From the NCBI RefSeq assembly GCF_002863865.1, contig NZ_CP022684.1, positions 3,849,990-3,913,989 on the forward strand: a stretch of DNA of 64,000 nt. The letters run 5' to 3'. Of this stretch, positions 7,568 through 16,709 are shown piece by piece. The translations under genes were made by a program, and so were the position numbers. Position 1 is the stretch's first letter, and each line of letters starts with the position of its first letter. Source of the DNA: Ketobacter alkanivorans. Lineage in GTDB: Bacteria; Pseudomonadota; Gammaproteobacteria; Pseudomonadales; Ketobacteraceae. The notes beneath the pieces were generated by a model that was not told the DNA's origin, did no database searches, and saw only the letters and a list, made by a program, of their open reading frames with translations.

Positions 7568-9985
7568 GTGTCAGGTAAACGTAGTCAACCCCCGTCAACG
7601 AATAAACCCAAAAAGCGACCCGCTGGTAAGGCTGCAAAAAAGCCTGCCGGTGGTGCTAAAAAACCGTCGTCGACTAGGAAGCCTTCTAACAAGAAGGCAG
7701 CCCCTAAGCGCAAGCAGCCGGTATCCATCATGCGGCGTGTGTGGCCGCTGCTGTGGAAGTTCGCTTTGGTCGGTGCTTTGCTGCTGGCCATGGGGGTTAT
7801 TTATCTGGATGCGGTGATTACTGATCATTTCGAGGGTAAGCGCTGGTCGATTCCTGCCAAGGTGTATGGCCGCCCACTGGAATTATACGATGGCATGCCC
7901 CTTACCGATGTTCAGCTCGCCTTTGAACTGAGCCTGCTGAACTATCGCCATGTCTTTGAAAGCCCCGGCCCTGGCAGTTTTTCCAGTGGTAATAATCGTT
8001 ACGAAATTGCCACTCGTGGATTTGATTTTTGGGAGGGGGCGGAGCCTGCCCGGCGTGTAACGTTCAGTATTCGCCAGGGGCGTGTCAGTGGATTGAAAGT
8101 GGCGGGGCAGAGCGGTGGTATTGTGAGGATGGAGCCTGCGCTGATTGGTGGCATCTACCCTGCTCATAACGAAGACCGTGTACTTGTGAAGCTGGATCAA
8201 GTGCCCAAGCAGTTGTTGCAGGCATTACTGGCGGTGGAAGATCGTGAGTTCTTTGAGCATTTTGGTATCTCGTTCAAGGGTATTGCCCGAGCCCTCTATA
8301 CCAACCTGGCGTCGGGAGAAGTGCGGCAGGGTGGTAGTACACTGACTCAACAGCTAGTGAAGAACTTCTATCTTACCAGTGAGCGCTCCCTCAGTCGCAA
8401 AGCCACCGAGGCGGTGATGGCCGTGTTGCTGGATCTGCATTACGAGAAAGTGGATATTCTTGAAGCCTATTTGAACGAGGTGTATTTGGGGCAGGCGGGT
8501 AAGCGGGCGGTACACGGGGTTGGATTGGCCAGCCTTTATTACTTCGGGGTGCCTCTGCGGGAGCTCAATACCGAGCAGATCGCGCTGTTGGTGGGGGTGA
8601 TTAAGGGCCCTAGCTGGTATGACCCGCGACGTAATCCACAGCGGGCACTGGAACGCCGTAATCAAGTACTGCAAATTATGCTGCAGCAAGGTGTGCTGGA
8701 TCAGCGCGCTTACGATCAAGTGGTCAATAAACCGTTAGGTGTCATTAAAAAGCCTCTGTATGAAGATGCACGTTATCCTGCGTTTCTGGATTTGATGAAG
8801 CGTCAGTTAAGGCAGGATTACCGCGACGAAGATTTACGCACCGAAGGTTTGCGTATCTTCACAACATTAGATCCATGGGTACAGGAAAGCCTTGAGCAGG
8901 CCGCGCAACAACAGATTAAGCACCTGCAAAATGGCTACGGAAAATCACTGCAGGAGCTGCAGGTGGCAGGGCTGTTTACCGCCAGCAATACCGGTGAGGT
9001 GGTGGCCGTTATCGGTGGGCAGGCAGTGCGCTATGAAGGTTTTAACCGTGCGCTGGACGCGTACCGGCCAATTGGCTCATTGGCCAAGCCTGCGGTGTAT
9101 CTGGCGGCGCTGGAGCAGGGCTATCACCTTGGCCAATTATTGCAGGATGAACCGCTGGAGCATGTTCTGCCTAACGGCAGCGTTTGGTCACCGCAGAACT
9201 TCGAAAAGGAAAGCCACGGTGAAGTGCCGTTGGTGCTGGCGTTAGCGCATTCCTATAACCAAGCCTCTGCACGTTTGGCATTGGATGTCGGCATTCATCG
9301 TGTGGTGGATGTAATGCATCGGCTGGGCGTGAATAAAAAGCTGCCGGAACTGCCATCCTTATCGCTGGGGGCGGTTAGCCTGTCGCCCTATGAAATCACC
9401 CAAATGTATCAGACCATCGCCACCGAGGGATTTGCAACGCCCCTGCGCACCATCCGTTCTGTACTGACAGCAGATGGGCAACCGCTGCAACGTTATGAGT
9501 TGGAAGTGGAACAGCGTTTTTCCAGTGCCGATACCTATCTGCTCACCTACGCCATGCAGGAAACCATGCGATCCGGCACTGGTAAATCCGTTAGCCGTTG
9601 GCTCTCACCCGATCTGAAGTTGGCGGGCAAAACCGGAACCAGCGATGATCAGCGTGACAGTTGGTTTGCCGGTTTTAGCGGTAATTACCTGGGTGTGGTG
9701 TGGATGGGTATCGATGACAATAAGCCTACGCCTCTGACTGGGGCCACAGGAGCCCTGCCGGTATGGGCCAATACCATGGCATCTTTGCCCCAGATCGCCC
9801 TGGAGACGCCGCTACCGGCCGATGTCGATTGGTATTGGATTGATCCTGTGCAACAGGCTCAGACCTCGGCCCACTGCAGCAACGCCTTGTATTTACCATT
9901 GCGGCAGGATACCGTGCCAGACCAACGTGTGACCTGCGGCACCGGTGGCCGCGTGTTGAACTGGTTTAAGCGATTAATGCGATAA
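7568..9985 (+). CDS. mrcB: Penicillin-binding protein 1B (bifunctional transglycosylase/transpeptidase)
   Basis: An 805-residue class A PBP that polymerises and cross-links peptidoglycan. A basic, Lys/Pro-rich cytoplasmic tail of about 55 residues precedes a membrane anchor at 58-82. A UB2H-type region (WSIPAKVYGRPLELYDG) follows. The GT51 domain has EDREFFEHFGISFKGIARA with catalytic Glu224. The transpeptidase domain has SLAK (Ser504), SYN (Ser562) and KTG (Lys688), all intact. The GTG start has GAGG ten bases upstream. A TPR lipoprotein gene follows on the same strand, a common pairing with mrcB. Confidence 0.96.
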   Translation: MSGKRSQPPSTNKPKKRPAGKAAKKPAGGAKKPSSTRKPSNKKAAPKRKQPVSIMRRVWPLLWKFALVGALLLAMGVIYLDAVITDHFEGKRWSIPAKVYGRPLELYDGMPLTDVQLAFELSLLNYRHVFESPGPGSFSSGNNRYEIATRGFDFWEGAEPARRVTFSIRQGRVSGLKVAGQSGGIVRMEPALIGGIYPAHNEDRVLVKLDQVPKQLLQALLAVEDREFFEHFGISFKGIARALYTNLASGEVRQGGSTLTQQLVKNFYLTSERSLSRKATEAVMAVLLDLHYEKVDILEAYLNEVYLGQAGKRAVHGVGLASLYYFGVPLRELNTEQIALLVGVIKGPSWYDPRRNPQRALERRNQVLQIMLQQGVLDQRAYDQVVNKPLGVIKKPLYEDARYPAFLDLMKRQLRQDYRDEDLRTEGLRIFTTLDPWVQESLEQAAQQQIKHLQNGYGKSLQELQVAGLFTASNTGEVVAVIGGQAVRYEGFNRALDAYRPIGSLAKPAVYLAALEQGYHLGQLLQDEPLEHVLPNGSVWSPQNFEKESHGEVPLVLALAHSYNQASARLALDVGIHRVVDVMHRLGVNKKLPELPSLSLGAVSLSPYEITQMYQTIATEGFATPLRTIRSVLTADGQPLQRYELEVEQRFSSADTYLLTYAMQETMRSGTGKSVSRWLSPDLKLAGKTGTSDDQRDSWFAGFSGNYLGVVWMGIDDNKPTPLTGATGALPVWANTMASLPQIALETPLPADVDWYWIDPVQQAQTSAHCSNALYLPLRQDTVPDQRVTCGTGGRVLNWFKRLMR

Positions 9986-10017
9986 GTGCAGTTAAAGCAA
10001 CGAGAGTGTCTAGAGCG

Positions 10018-10485
10018 ATGAACATGATCATACCAAGAATCATATTGTGCATGTTGGTATTGGCCCTGGCTGCCTGTACGGTGCGGACAGTGTCCACCGA
10101 CATCAGTGACATTGATCTTATTGAAAGTGAATCCAGCCTGCGCACAGGTGTCCCGGCTGCCGATGATTTATTGAATCAAGCAGAAGATGCGCGCCGGGCT
10201 GGAGATTACTCGGCTGCAGTGAATCATCTTGAGCGTGGCATTCGTATGGCACCCCGTTCGCCTTCACTCTATCTTGCGCTGGCCAAAACTCGGCTGGCGA
10301 TGGGGCAATATGGCAGTGCGACACAAATGGCCCAGCGCACGGTTTCATTGCTGCCCGCCAAACCCCGAGGTGCTGAGCAAACTGCCAAAGCGGAGGCGTG
10401 GATCGTCATTGCGCAGGCGCGCGAAAAACAAGGTGATTTTGATGGAGCGGAACGCGCCCGCGCAAGTGCGCAGGCGGTTTGGTGA
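10018..10485 (+). CDS. TPR lipoprotein downstream of mrcB
   Basis: A 155-residue predicted lipoprotein. The signal sequence ends in the lipobox LALAAC near residue 19. The remainder holds about two to three tetratricopeptide-like helix pairs (AEDARRAGDYSAAVNHLERG, then LYLALAKTRLAMGQYGSA, then AWIVIAQAREKQGDFDGA). The gene begins 32 bases after mrcB and is probably co-transcribed, suggesting a helper or scaffold role in cell-wall synthesis; that is inference. The ATG at 10018 is preferred to an in-frame GTG four codons earlier. It converges with the helicase gene, with only four bases between stop codons. Confidence 0.8.
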   Translation: MNMIIPRIILCMLVLALAACTVRTVSTDISDIDLIESESSLRTGVPAADDLLNQAEDARRAGDYSAAVNHLERGIRMAPRSPSLYLALAKTRLAMGQYGSATQMAQRTVSLLPAKPRGAEQTAKAEAWIVIAQAREKQGDFDGAERARASAQAVW

Positions 10486-10489
10486 GCCG

Positions 10490-12439
10490 TTAAGCCTTAG
10501 GCTTCTTCTTGTATCCGCCTTTTTTCGCAGGAGGTTGATCGCCGGAGCGAGCTTTGTCCGCAAACGGCTTCTTGTCGCCAAAGGATTTTTTATCGCCAAA
10601 CTTCTTCTTGTCGCCGAATTTCTTTTTGTCGCCAAAAGCCGGTTTGTCACCGAACTTACCCTTGCCACCACTTTTGGAAGAAGGCTTACCTGAATCTCTT
10701 CGTGGTCGGCTGCTGGCTGGGGCGGCGTCAGGGCTTTCTTTGCCAAAGCGCGTAATGCGAATGGGGGTGCCACGTACACGGATTTTCTTCATCTGGCTGA
10801 ACAGCTCTTTCGGCATGCCGGAGGGCAAGTCCACCGTAGAGAATTCATTGCGCAGGATGATGTCGCCGATGTAGTTGCTTTCGATGCCCGCTTCGTTGGC
10901 GATAGCGCCCACGATATCCCGTGGGGTAACACCGCCACTGCGGCCCACTTCAATACGGAAACGTTCCATTTCCACATCCGGGAACTCTTGCAGTTGGCTG
11001 GGGGTGATGTCGATAGGCGATTCATCTTCACGCAGTTCGCCGCGCCGACTTTGGCCTCTTTCTCCCCTTTCTCCATCGTTGCGCTCGCGTTTGCTTTCGC
11101 GGGCTTGCTTGATCTCTTCTTTGGGCTCCAGAGGATGATCGTTGTGCAGCATGTTGATAAGCGCGGCGGCCAGCAGTTCTGGCTCTATTTCCAAGTCGTG
11201 GCAGCATTGCTCTACCACCGATTGAATCAGGGCTGATGGTGTCTTGGCGGCCTCTTGAGCCACCTGCTGCTTGAATCGCTCAACCCGCTGTTGCAACACA
11301 ACATCGTTGTTGGGGATCTGGGCACGGGTGATCTTCTGTTTGGTGTGGCGCTCAATGGTTTGCAGCAAGCGGTTTTCGCGATGGGTTACAAACAATACGG
11401 CTTCACCGCTGCGTCCGGCACGGCCAGTTCGGCCAATGCGGTGTACGTAGGATTCGCTGTCGTGGGGGATGTCGTAGTTCACCACGTGACTGAAGCGATC
11501 CACATCCAGGCCTCGAGCCGCCACATCGGTTGCCACCAGAATGTCGAAACGGTTCTTTTTCAGGCCAATGATGGTTTTTTCTCGCTGGCTCTGGCTGATG
11601 GCACCGTGAATGGCTTCGGCGCGGTAGCCCCAGGCGTTCACTTTTTCGGCTACTTCGCTGGCACCTTCACGGGTGCGTGTAAACACAATCACCGCGTCCA
11701 CTTCACGGGTTTCCAGGTAACGGCGCAGGGCCTCCGGCTTTTGGCGGCCATCCACCAGCCAGTAGCTTTGGTCAATGCGCTCAACCGTGGCGGTTTTGGC
11801 TTTGATGTTCACATGCTGAGGATTTTTCAGGTACTTATCAGCAATACGTTTGATGGGGGCAGGCATGGTGGCAGAAAACAGGGCGGTCTGCTGCTCACCA
11901 GAGCAATGGCTCAAAATGTCTTCTACGTCGTCGATAAAGCCCATGCGCAGCATTTCGTCGGCTTCGTCCAGCACCAGTGTTTTTACTTCACTGATATCCA
12001 GGGTGCCGCGACGCAGGTGATCCAGCAGACGTCCGGGTGTGCCAACGACTACTTGCACCCCTTGCTTTAACAAGTTGAGCTGAGGACGGAAATCCTGGCC
12101 GCCGTAGATCGGGGCAATACGGAAACCTTTGCGATAGCGGGCATAGCGCTGAAAGGCTTCTGCCACTTGAATAGCCAGCTCACGGGTAGGCGTCATGATC
12201 AGCGCTTGCGGCTTTTTGCTGTCGTCATCGAGTTTGGCCAGCAGCGGCAGAGCAAAGGCCGCTGTTTTACCGGTGCCGGTTTGCGCCTGCCCAATAAAGT
12301 CCGCACCGCTCATGAACACCGGGATACTGGCTGCCTGGATAGGCGAAGGCGATTCGTAACCCAGCTCGCTCAGGGTTTTCAAAACGAAATCGGGCATACC
12401 CAGCTGTTCAAAGCTGGTGGTTTGTTCGGTGTCGGACAT
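10490..12439 (-). CDS. deaD: DEAD-box ATP-dependent RNA helicase DeaD/CsdA
   Basis: A 649-residue RNA helicase for ribosome assembly and cold-adapted RNA remodelling. The Q motif and motif I (AQTGTGKT) are near residue 55, motif Ia PTRELA near 85, VGTPGR near 132, the DEAD box (VLDEADEML) near 158, SAT near 190, and HRIGRTGRAGR near 338. After about residue 480 comes the DbpA/CsdA-type RNA-binding domain (RFRIEVGRSGGVTPRDIVGAI). The tail is highly basic and repetitive, with FGDKK units. It is a single gene; a TATAAT-like -10 lies 75 bases upstream. Confidence 0.95.
   Translation of the reverse strand: MSDTEQTTSFEQLGMPDFVLKTLSELGYESPSPIQAASIPVFMSGADFIGQAQTGTGKTAAFALPLLAKLDDDSKKPQALIMTPTRELAIQVAEAFQRYARYRKGFRIAPIYGGQDFRPQLNLLKQGVQVVVGTPGRLLDHLRRGTLDISEVKTLVLDEADEMLRMGFIDDVEDILSHCSGEQQTALFSATMPAPIKRIADKYLKNPQHVNIKAKTATVERIDQSYWLVDGRQKPEALRRYLETREVDAVIVFTRTREGASEVAEKVNAWGYRAEAIHGAISQSQREKTIIGLKKNRFDILVATDVAARGLDVDRFSHVVNYDIPHDSESYVHRIGRTGRAGRSGEAVLFVTHRENRLLQTIERHTKQKITRAQIPNNDVVLQQRVERFKQQVAQEAAKTPSALIQSVVEQCCHDLEIEPELLAAALINMLHNDHPLEPKEEIKQARESKRERNDGERGERGQSRRGELREDESPIDITPSQLQEFPDVEMERFRIEVGRSGGVTPRDIVGAIANEAGIESNYIGDIILRNEFSTVDLPSGMPKELFSQMKKIRVRGTPIRITRFGKESPDAAPASSRPRRDSGKPSSKSGGKGKFGDKPAFGDKKKFGDKKKFGDKKSFGDKKPFADKARSGDQPPAKKGGYKKKPKA
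10548..10658 (-). repeat. Tandem in-frame repeats encoding FGDKK units in the DeaD tail
   Basis: About five imperfect copies of an 18-24 base unit encode (K)xFGDKK. The unit makes a flexible, positively charged RNA-binding tail of the kind known in CsdA-type helicases. Copy number could vary between strains by slippage. Confidence 0.75.
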
Positions 12440-12513
12440 GGGGCGCGGCCTGTGTGTGAGCTACTTACTATTAACTATATAGAAGGGATGTAGCAGAATT
12501 CAAAGAGGGCGCG

Positions 12514-12519
12514 ATTATA
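12514..12519 (-). promoter_or_regulatory. Candidate -10 element of deaD
   Basis: TATAAT on the minus strand would start transcription near 12507, giving a leader of about 65-70 bases before the deaD start. The -35 region (TTCAGT) is weak. Confidence 0.4.
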
Positions 12520-12726
12520 CGCGCATTGATCAAGGAACTGAAATGAATTCTGTGCAAAGTTGCGTCAGTTAGTGCTGGTTAAGTGTTAAATTAACCCAAT
12601 AATCAGTAACTTCGGTGATTTATAGCTGCCACAACGGCAGTCAAGGGCAGGCTATGTAAATCAAGGGGTTGTGTCGATTCAAGGGATTGACAACAATAGG
12701 CCTTTACTCGTTATTGGGGCGGTTAG

Positions 12727-14544
12727 TTGAATCAAGCACAGCATCGACTTGCATTGCCGGAAGGCACAGAGCTGCATTGGTATCGTATTCGGGGGGTGCT
12801 GGGGAAGGGTGGGTTTGGGATCACCTACCTGGCGCAGGATACAAATCTGGACCGGCCCGCAGCGATCAAGGAGTTCTTGCCAACGGAATTTGCCACCCGT
12901 GATGCCGACCATTCGGTGCATCCCGATTCAGCGCAGCATGAGGAGTTGTATCGCTGGGGGCTGAACCGGTTTATCGAAGAGGCTCGCCTGCTGTCCCGCT
13001 TTGAACACCCTAACATCGTGCGTGTTCATACGGTATTCGAAGAGAATAACACCGGTTATATGGTGATGGCTTATGAAGAGGGGCGCAGCCTTAAGGCACT
13101 GTTGAATGAGCGCTCGACTTTGGATGAAAGCACATTGCTGGGGTTGCTGTTGCCTGTGCTTGAGGGGTTGGAGCAGGTTCATCAAAAGCAGTTTATCCAT
13201 CGTGATATCAAGCCGGACAATATTTATGTGCGAGACGATGGCTCGCCCGTATTGCTGGATTTCGGTTCTGCCCGACAGTCGGTGCCCGGTGAAAGCCGTA
13301 CGCTGACTACGATGGTGTCCCCGGGGTACGCGCCTTTTGAACAATATCACCCCAAGGGCGAGGATCAGGGCCCTTGGACCGACATCTACAGCCTTGGGGC
13401 AACGCTGTTTAGAGCTATTAGCGGCGTGAACCCGGTGGATGCGGTAACCCGCAGTCATGCTTTGCTGGGAGGCAAACCAGATCCGCTGCCGGTGCTGAGG
13501 CCGGCCGCACACGAGGGATATTCGCCTGCACTACTGGCCGCGGTGAATCACGCATTGTGCTTTCAACCCAATGATCGCCCCCAAACCATTGCCCAGTGGC
13601 GGCAGGAGCTGCACTCAGGGGATGCGACCGTGGTGGTGCCCCGCAGCAACAAGGTGCAAGCAGAGATTACCCCAAGCCCCGGCAGCAATAAAAGGCACCC
13701 GTTACTATGGTTGGGCGCTTTGGCCCTATTAAGCACCGTGCTGCTTGGGTATGGCTGGATGACGCTGAACTCGGTGCCGGTGGTGTCGCATAAGCAACCG
13801 GTTACGGCGGATACCAATGCAATTTCACCCTCGCCATCCCCTGCGCCTAAGGCAGAGTCAACCGAGACAATGTTGGCGCAACATCAAGCAGAGCTGCAGC
13901 AGCGTGAGCAACAAGAAATGGAACGTAAGCGCCAGGAGGAGCAAGAGCGCCAAGCAGAAGCAATACGGATAAAGCAGGAGTTGGCGCGGCAGGAAGAGCA
14001 AGCCAGGGCACGGGCATTGAAGCAGCAGCAAGAAAAACTGCAGCAAGAAAAGCAAAAAGAAATCGAGCGCAGCATTGAAACTTCAGCCGCCGCCATAGCG
14101 CAGCGGCAGGCGCAAAAACAGGATGTGTACCCTTTTGCCGAATGGCCCCAAGCCAAGCCGCTACAGAGTCAGGTGAGCGTGAATGTGGCGGCATCTGATA
14201 AGCGCTGGACCAGTGCCGGGGTGATGGTTGAGCGTGGCAGGCAATATCGTATTGTGGCGAATGGGCAATGGCAGCTGGGCGCGTTATGCAAAGCCACCGA
14301 TGCCACCGGGCAGGGCATGTATACCTTAGCGTGTTGGGATGGTGGCGGCCAGACCGTGGCAGGTTATCCTCACGGAGCACTGATCGCCAAAGTGGGCAAG
14401 AACGCGTTGGCTTTTTATGTGGGGCCGGAGTTTGAGTTTACTGCGCCACTGGATGGCCCGTTGTACTTTATGGTAAACGAGGCTGCACCATTCTTTGGTG
14501 ACAACAGCGGTGCTTTGAGCGTTGTTGTTTCAACAGAGAACTAA
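12727..14544 (+). CDS. Transmembrane Ser/Thr protein kinase with LecA-like C-terminal domain
   Basis: A 605-residue Hanks-type kinase. The catalytic domain (residues 18-295) has a glycine loop GKGGFG, Lys48, HRDIKPDN with Asp160, and DFG with Asp178, so it should be active. A juxtamembrane GDATVVV around Thr301 resembles a phosphorylation/FHA-recognition motif. One membrane span lies at about 324-346, followed by a Gln/Glu-rich coiled coil to about 460. The exported C-terminal 125 residues end with GALIAKVG, then F.APLDGPLYFMVNE and FGDNSGALSVVV, a pattern like the galactose-binding lectin LecA (PA-IL). This suggests a sensor of sugars or wall fragments. The start is TTG with a G-rich site upstream; no better start is in frame. 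Confidence 0.85.
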   Translation: MNQAQHRLALPEGTELHWYRIRGVLGKGGFGITYLAQDTNLDRPAAIKEFLPTEFATRDADHSVHPDSAQHEELYRWGLNRFIEEARLLSRFEHPNIVRVHTVFEENNTGYMVMAYEEGRSLKALLNERSTLDESTLLGLLLPVLEGLEQVHQKQFIHRDIKPDNIYVRDDGSPVLLDFGSARQSVPGESRTLTTMVSPGYAPFEQYHPKGEDQGPWTDIYSLGATLFRAISGVNPVDAVTRSHALLGGKPDPLPVLRPAAHEGYSPALLAAVNHALCFQPNDRPQTIAQWRQELHSGDATVVVPRSNKVQAEITPSPGSNKRHPLLWLGALALLSTVLLGYGWMTLNSVPVVSHKQPVTADTNAISPSPSPAPKAESTETMLAQHQAELQQREQQEMERKRQEEQERQAEAIRIKQELARQEEQARARALKQQQEKLQQEKQKEIERSIETSAAAIAQRQAQKQDVYPFAEWPQAKPLQSQVSVNVAASDKRWTSAGVMVERGRQYRIVANGQWQLGALCKATDATGQGMYTLACWDGGGQTVAGYPHGALIAKVGKNALAFYVGPEFEFTAPLDGPLYFMVNEAAPFFGDNSGALSVVVSTEN

Positions 14545-14918
14545 GTTGCATAATAAAGCTAACCCTCCTCAGCTGCTGCGCTCCTTAGGCCAGGTTGTTT
14601 TTTGTGTCACTCCTAACCCTGGACCATCAAAGCGCGTTGCTTTATAAAAATATAAACCAAATCAAGCGCCGCACCGTATTAATGACATTCCTTGGCTTTG
14701 CCGTTACACTCAATTTACTTTGCGCTTTTCTAGTTTGTTTTTCTTTATTAAGGCCAATGGTTTCGCACTGAGAATTGTTAAATTTTTTGGGCACTCTGCT
14801 GTTGGCGTATATATCATCGGCTGTTATCAATATTGTAGCCGCTCATATTACTTCTCCTAGACCTCCCATATTTCTCCTCACTCAACTAATCGAGCCCCTT
14901 ATAGGCCTCGGGAGTCAC
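14545..14918. other. AT-rich intergenic region without recognised gene
   Basis: This 374-base stretch between the kinase and the exported hydrolase is visibly more AT-rich than its surroundings. The hydrolase frame stays open leftward to 14775, but the translated extension lacks a ribosome site and the true signal peptide begins at 14919. No hairpin with a T-run, tRNA or repeat was recognised. Confidence 0.5.
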
Positions 14919-16268
14919 ATGACTGTATCCATCAGAGCAGTACTAACGATTTTTGCATCTACCGTATTAACGACCTCAATTATTCTACCCACCATAGCTG
15001 ACGCGCAAGAGACCGAGCCTGGCACCGAGCTTTACTTAGACCCCGGTCAGGGCAACTGGGAGCAAGGCAGCGAGGCATACTGCGGCCTCGACCTCAGCAA
15101 ACTACAAGATGATGATATCGACAAGTATGCGATCTTCCGGCATGGCAAACTTTGCTATCAGAAGGGCAACAACTTCGGCGGACCAATGTTTTCCGGCACC
15201 AAGACACTCGGAGCGGTGATGCTTGGTCGGGCCGCCTACCTTACGCGCAACATTCCACGCACTGGCCACGCTACGGGTACCATCTCCCACGACGACCGGG
15301 CCCTTGATTGGCTCGATCATGTCAGCTTTCACCCGGATGCCACCCTTTCGCACGTGATGTCGATGGTGGCCCATGATGAAAACCGTTTTGCGCAGCCCCC
15401 TGAACCAGTCAGCGACAACCTTGTTATGAACTACGGCGATTGGGACTACGACACTGTCGGCGCGGTGCAGATAAACGAACTGCTCGACGTGACCTACCAG
15501 GCCGTGAGGCAGACGCGCTGGTGGCGCGCCGATCCGTGGTCATTTGTTGAGGACGAGATCTTCGATGAGATGGGTATGGACGATTCTAACTTTGACGCTG
15601 TACCAACAGGGCTCGCCAGCGGCTGGTGGTCGGATCTACACGACATGGGCAAGCTCGGCACACTGCTGTTGCACGACGGCTGGTACGGCGGTAAGCGCCT
15701 GCTGTCGCGGGAGTGGGTCTATCGCATGTCACACCCCGCCTTTGAAAACGCCAATACTGGTTACGGTCACCTCACATGGTTGAACCACCGAGGCAATTCA
15801 GATGGCACCGGCGGCACCGGCGATGATCCCGATGCGGGAGAAGATATCCGAAAGTACAAGGGCGATTCCTGCGCGCCAGCAGCCGTATGGCCTGCCAGCT
15901 CTTTCCCGCACGGCCTTTCGGAGGCGAACAACTGCAACGCGTACTGTGAAGATGATTTGTACCCGGCGGAGTGTATGGTGGCCGCCTGCGCACAGGACGA
16001 TGACAAGGATGTGGGTGTGTTCGCTGCGCAAGGCCTGAACGGACAGTACATTGTGATGCATCCTGGTCTCGATATGGTCATTGTTGCGCGTCACTTTAAC
16101 CCCGATCCCAACAATCCAGATTTTCATGGTATGGCTGAACTTTGGAAGGCGGTTCGCCCTGCTCTTACTGCAATCAACGATGACTTTGGGGGCGACGAAG
16201 CAGCGTTCTGCGAGGCATATGGCGCGGGTACTTACGCCCCCGATCTGCCAATGCCCCGTCACCTATAA
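14919..16268 (+). CDS. Exported serine hydrolase of the beta-lactamase/penicillin-recognising family
   Basis: A 449-residue secreted protein. A signal peptide ends near ADAQE (residue 31). The nucleophile motif SxxK is SGTK (Ser92, Lys95) and the second motif is YGD (Tyr172-Asp174) where class C-like enzymes have YxN. A GLNGQYIVMHPGLDMVIVAR stretch near residue 395 matches the C-terminal part of the fold. A Cys-rich insertion at about 335-375 likely forms disulfides. Such proteins act as esterases, amidases or D-amino-acid peptidases; the substrate is unknown. The start has GGGAG upstream. It is isolated, next to AT-rich DNA, and its C-ending codon preference looks a little different from its neighbours, so acquisition by transfer is possible. 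Confidence 0.8.
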   Translation: MTVSIRAVLTIFASTVLTTSIILPTIADAQETEPGTELYLDPGQGNWEQGSEAYCGLDLSKLQDDDIDKYAIFRHGKLCYQKGNNFGGPMFSGTKTLGAVMLGRAAYLTRNIPRTGHATGTISHDDRALDWLDHVSFHPDATLSHVMSMVAHDENRFAQPPEPVSDNLVMNYGDWDYDTVGAVQINELLDVTYQAVRQTRWWRADPWSFVEDEIFDEMGMDDSNFDAVPTGLASGWWSDLHDMGKLGTLLLHDGWYGGKRLLSREWVYRMSHPAFENANTGYGHLTWLNHRGNSDGTGGTGDDPDAGEDIRKYKGDSCAPAAVWPASSFPHGLSEANNCNAYCEDDLYPAECMVAACAQDDDKDVGVFAAQGLNGQYIVMHPGLDMVIVARHFNPDPNNPDFHGMAELWKAVRPALTAINDDFGGDEAAFCEAYGAGTYAPDLPMPRHL

Positions 16269-16463
16269 GTGAACGAATTTAACGTGCTGGCCTCATGATC
16301 ACCGAGCCCGGCACGCTCACTTCTCCCGAACAGGGTGTTAGATTCGATTGTTGGAACAATGGATGACTGATTGAATTACCTGGTAATGACAGGCAGATCT
16401 TGAAGGTTTCGGTGGGAAGCAAATGTTGGAGCAAGTTAGAAATGTCACCCCTAATCTAATGTT

Positions 16464-16709
16464 TCAACTATGTTCGTGCCGATGATGGATATCCGGGTAA
16501 TGAGGATGCTTGTGGGTGAGTGGAGAGTGGTGGTGTTCATGAGTGTGAGGTTCAGCGCCATCCCACGCAAAATCATGGGAATGTTGATGGTATTCATCAT
16601 GAGTGTGGGAGTGGCTGTGCGTTAGAGGGTCATGGGTATGAGTGTGAGATTGCTTCTCCGTCAGATGCAGCCACCAGCCGTGGCTGAGGTCAACGCTATT
16701 ACCCGCCAC
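16464..16709 (-). CDS. Small histidine-rich protein, probable metal binding
   Basis: An 81-residue protein in which roughly a third of residues are His, arranged as repeated HxH and THxH units (for example THTHDPLTHSHSHTHDE). There is no signal peptide. Similar short His-rich proteins occur in several proteobacteria and are assumed to hold nickel, zinc, cobalt or copper. The GTG start overlaps the end of the upstream gene by 11 bases, which implies translational coupling to the exported protein before it. Function is unknown beyond likely metal binding. Confidence 0.7.
   Translation of the reverse strand: MAGNSVDLSHGWWLHLTEKQSHTHTHDPLTHSHSHTHDEYHQHSHDFAWDGAEPHTHEHHHSPLTHKHPHYPDIHHRHEHS

Noticed and set aside
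11255-12070. Long rightward open frame of 271 codons
   Set aside because: It is antisense to the helicase core, whose motifs are all intact; composition is typical of a shadow frame.
14642-14830. Leftward 62-codon frame in AT-rich DNA
   Set aside because: Low complexity, no ribosome site, no recognisable features.
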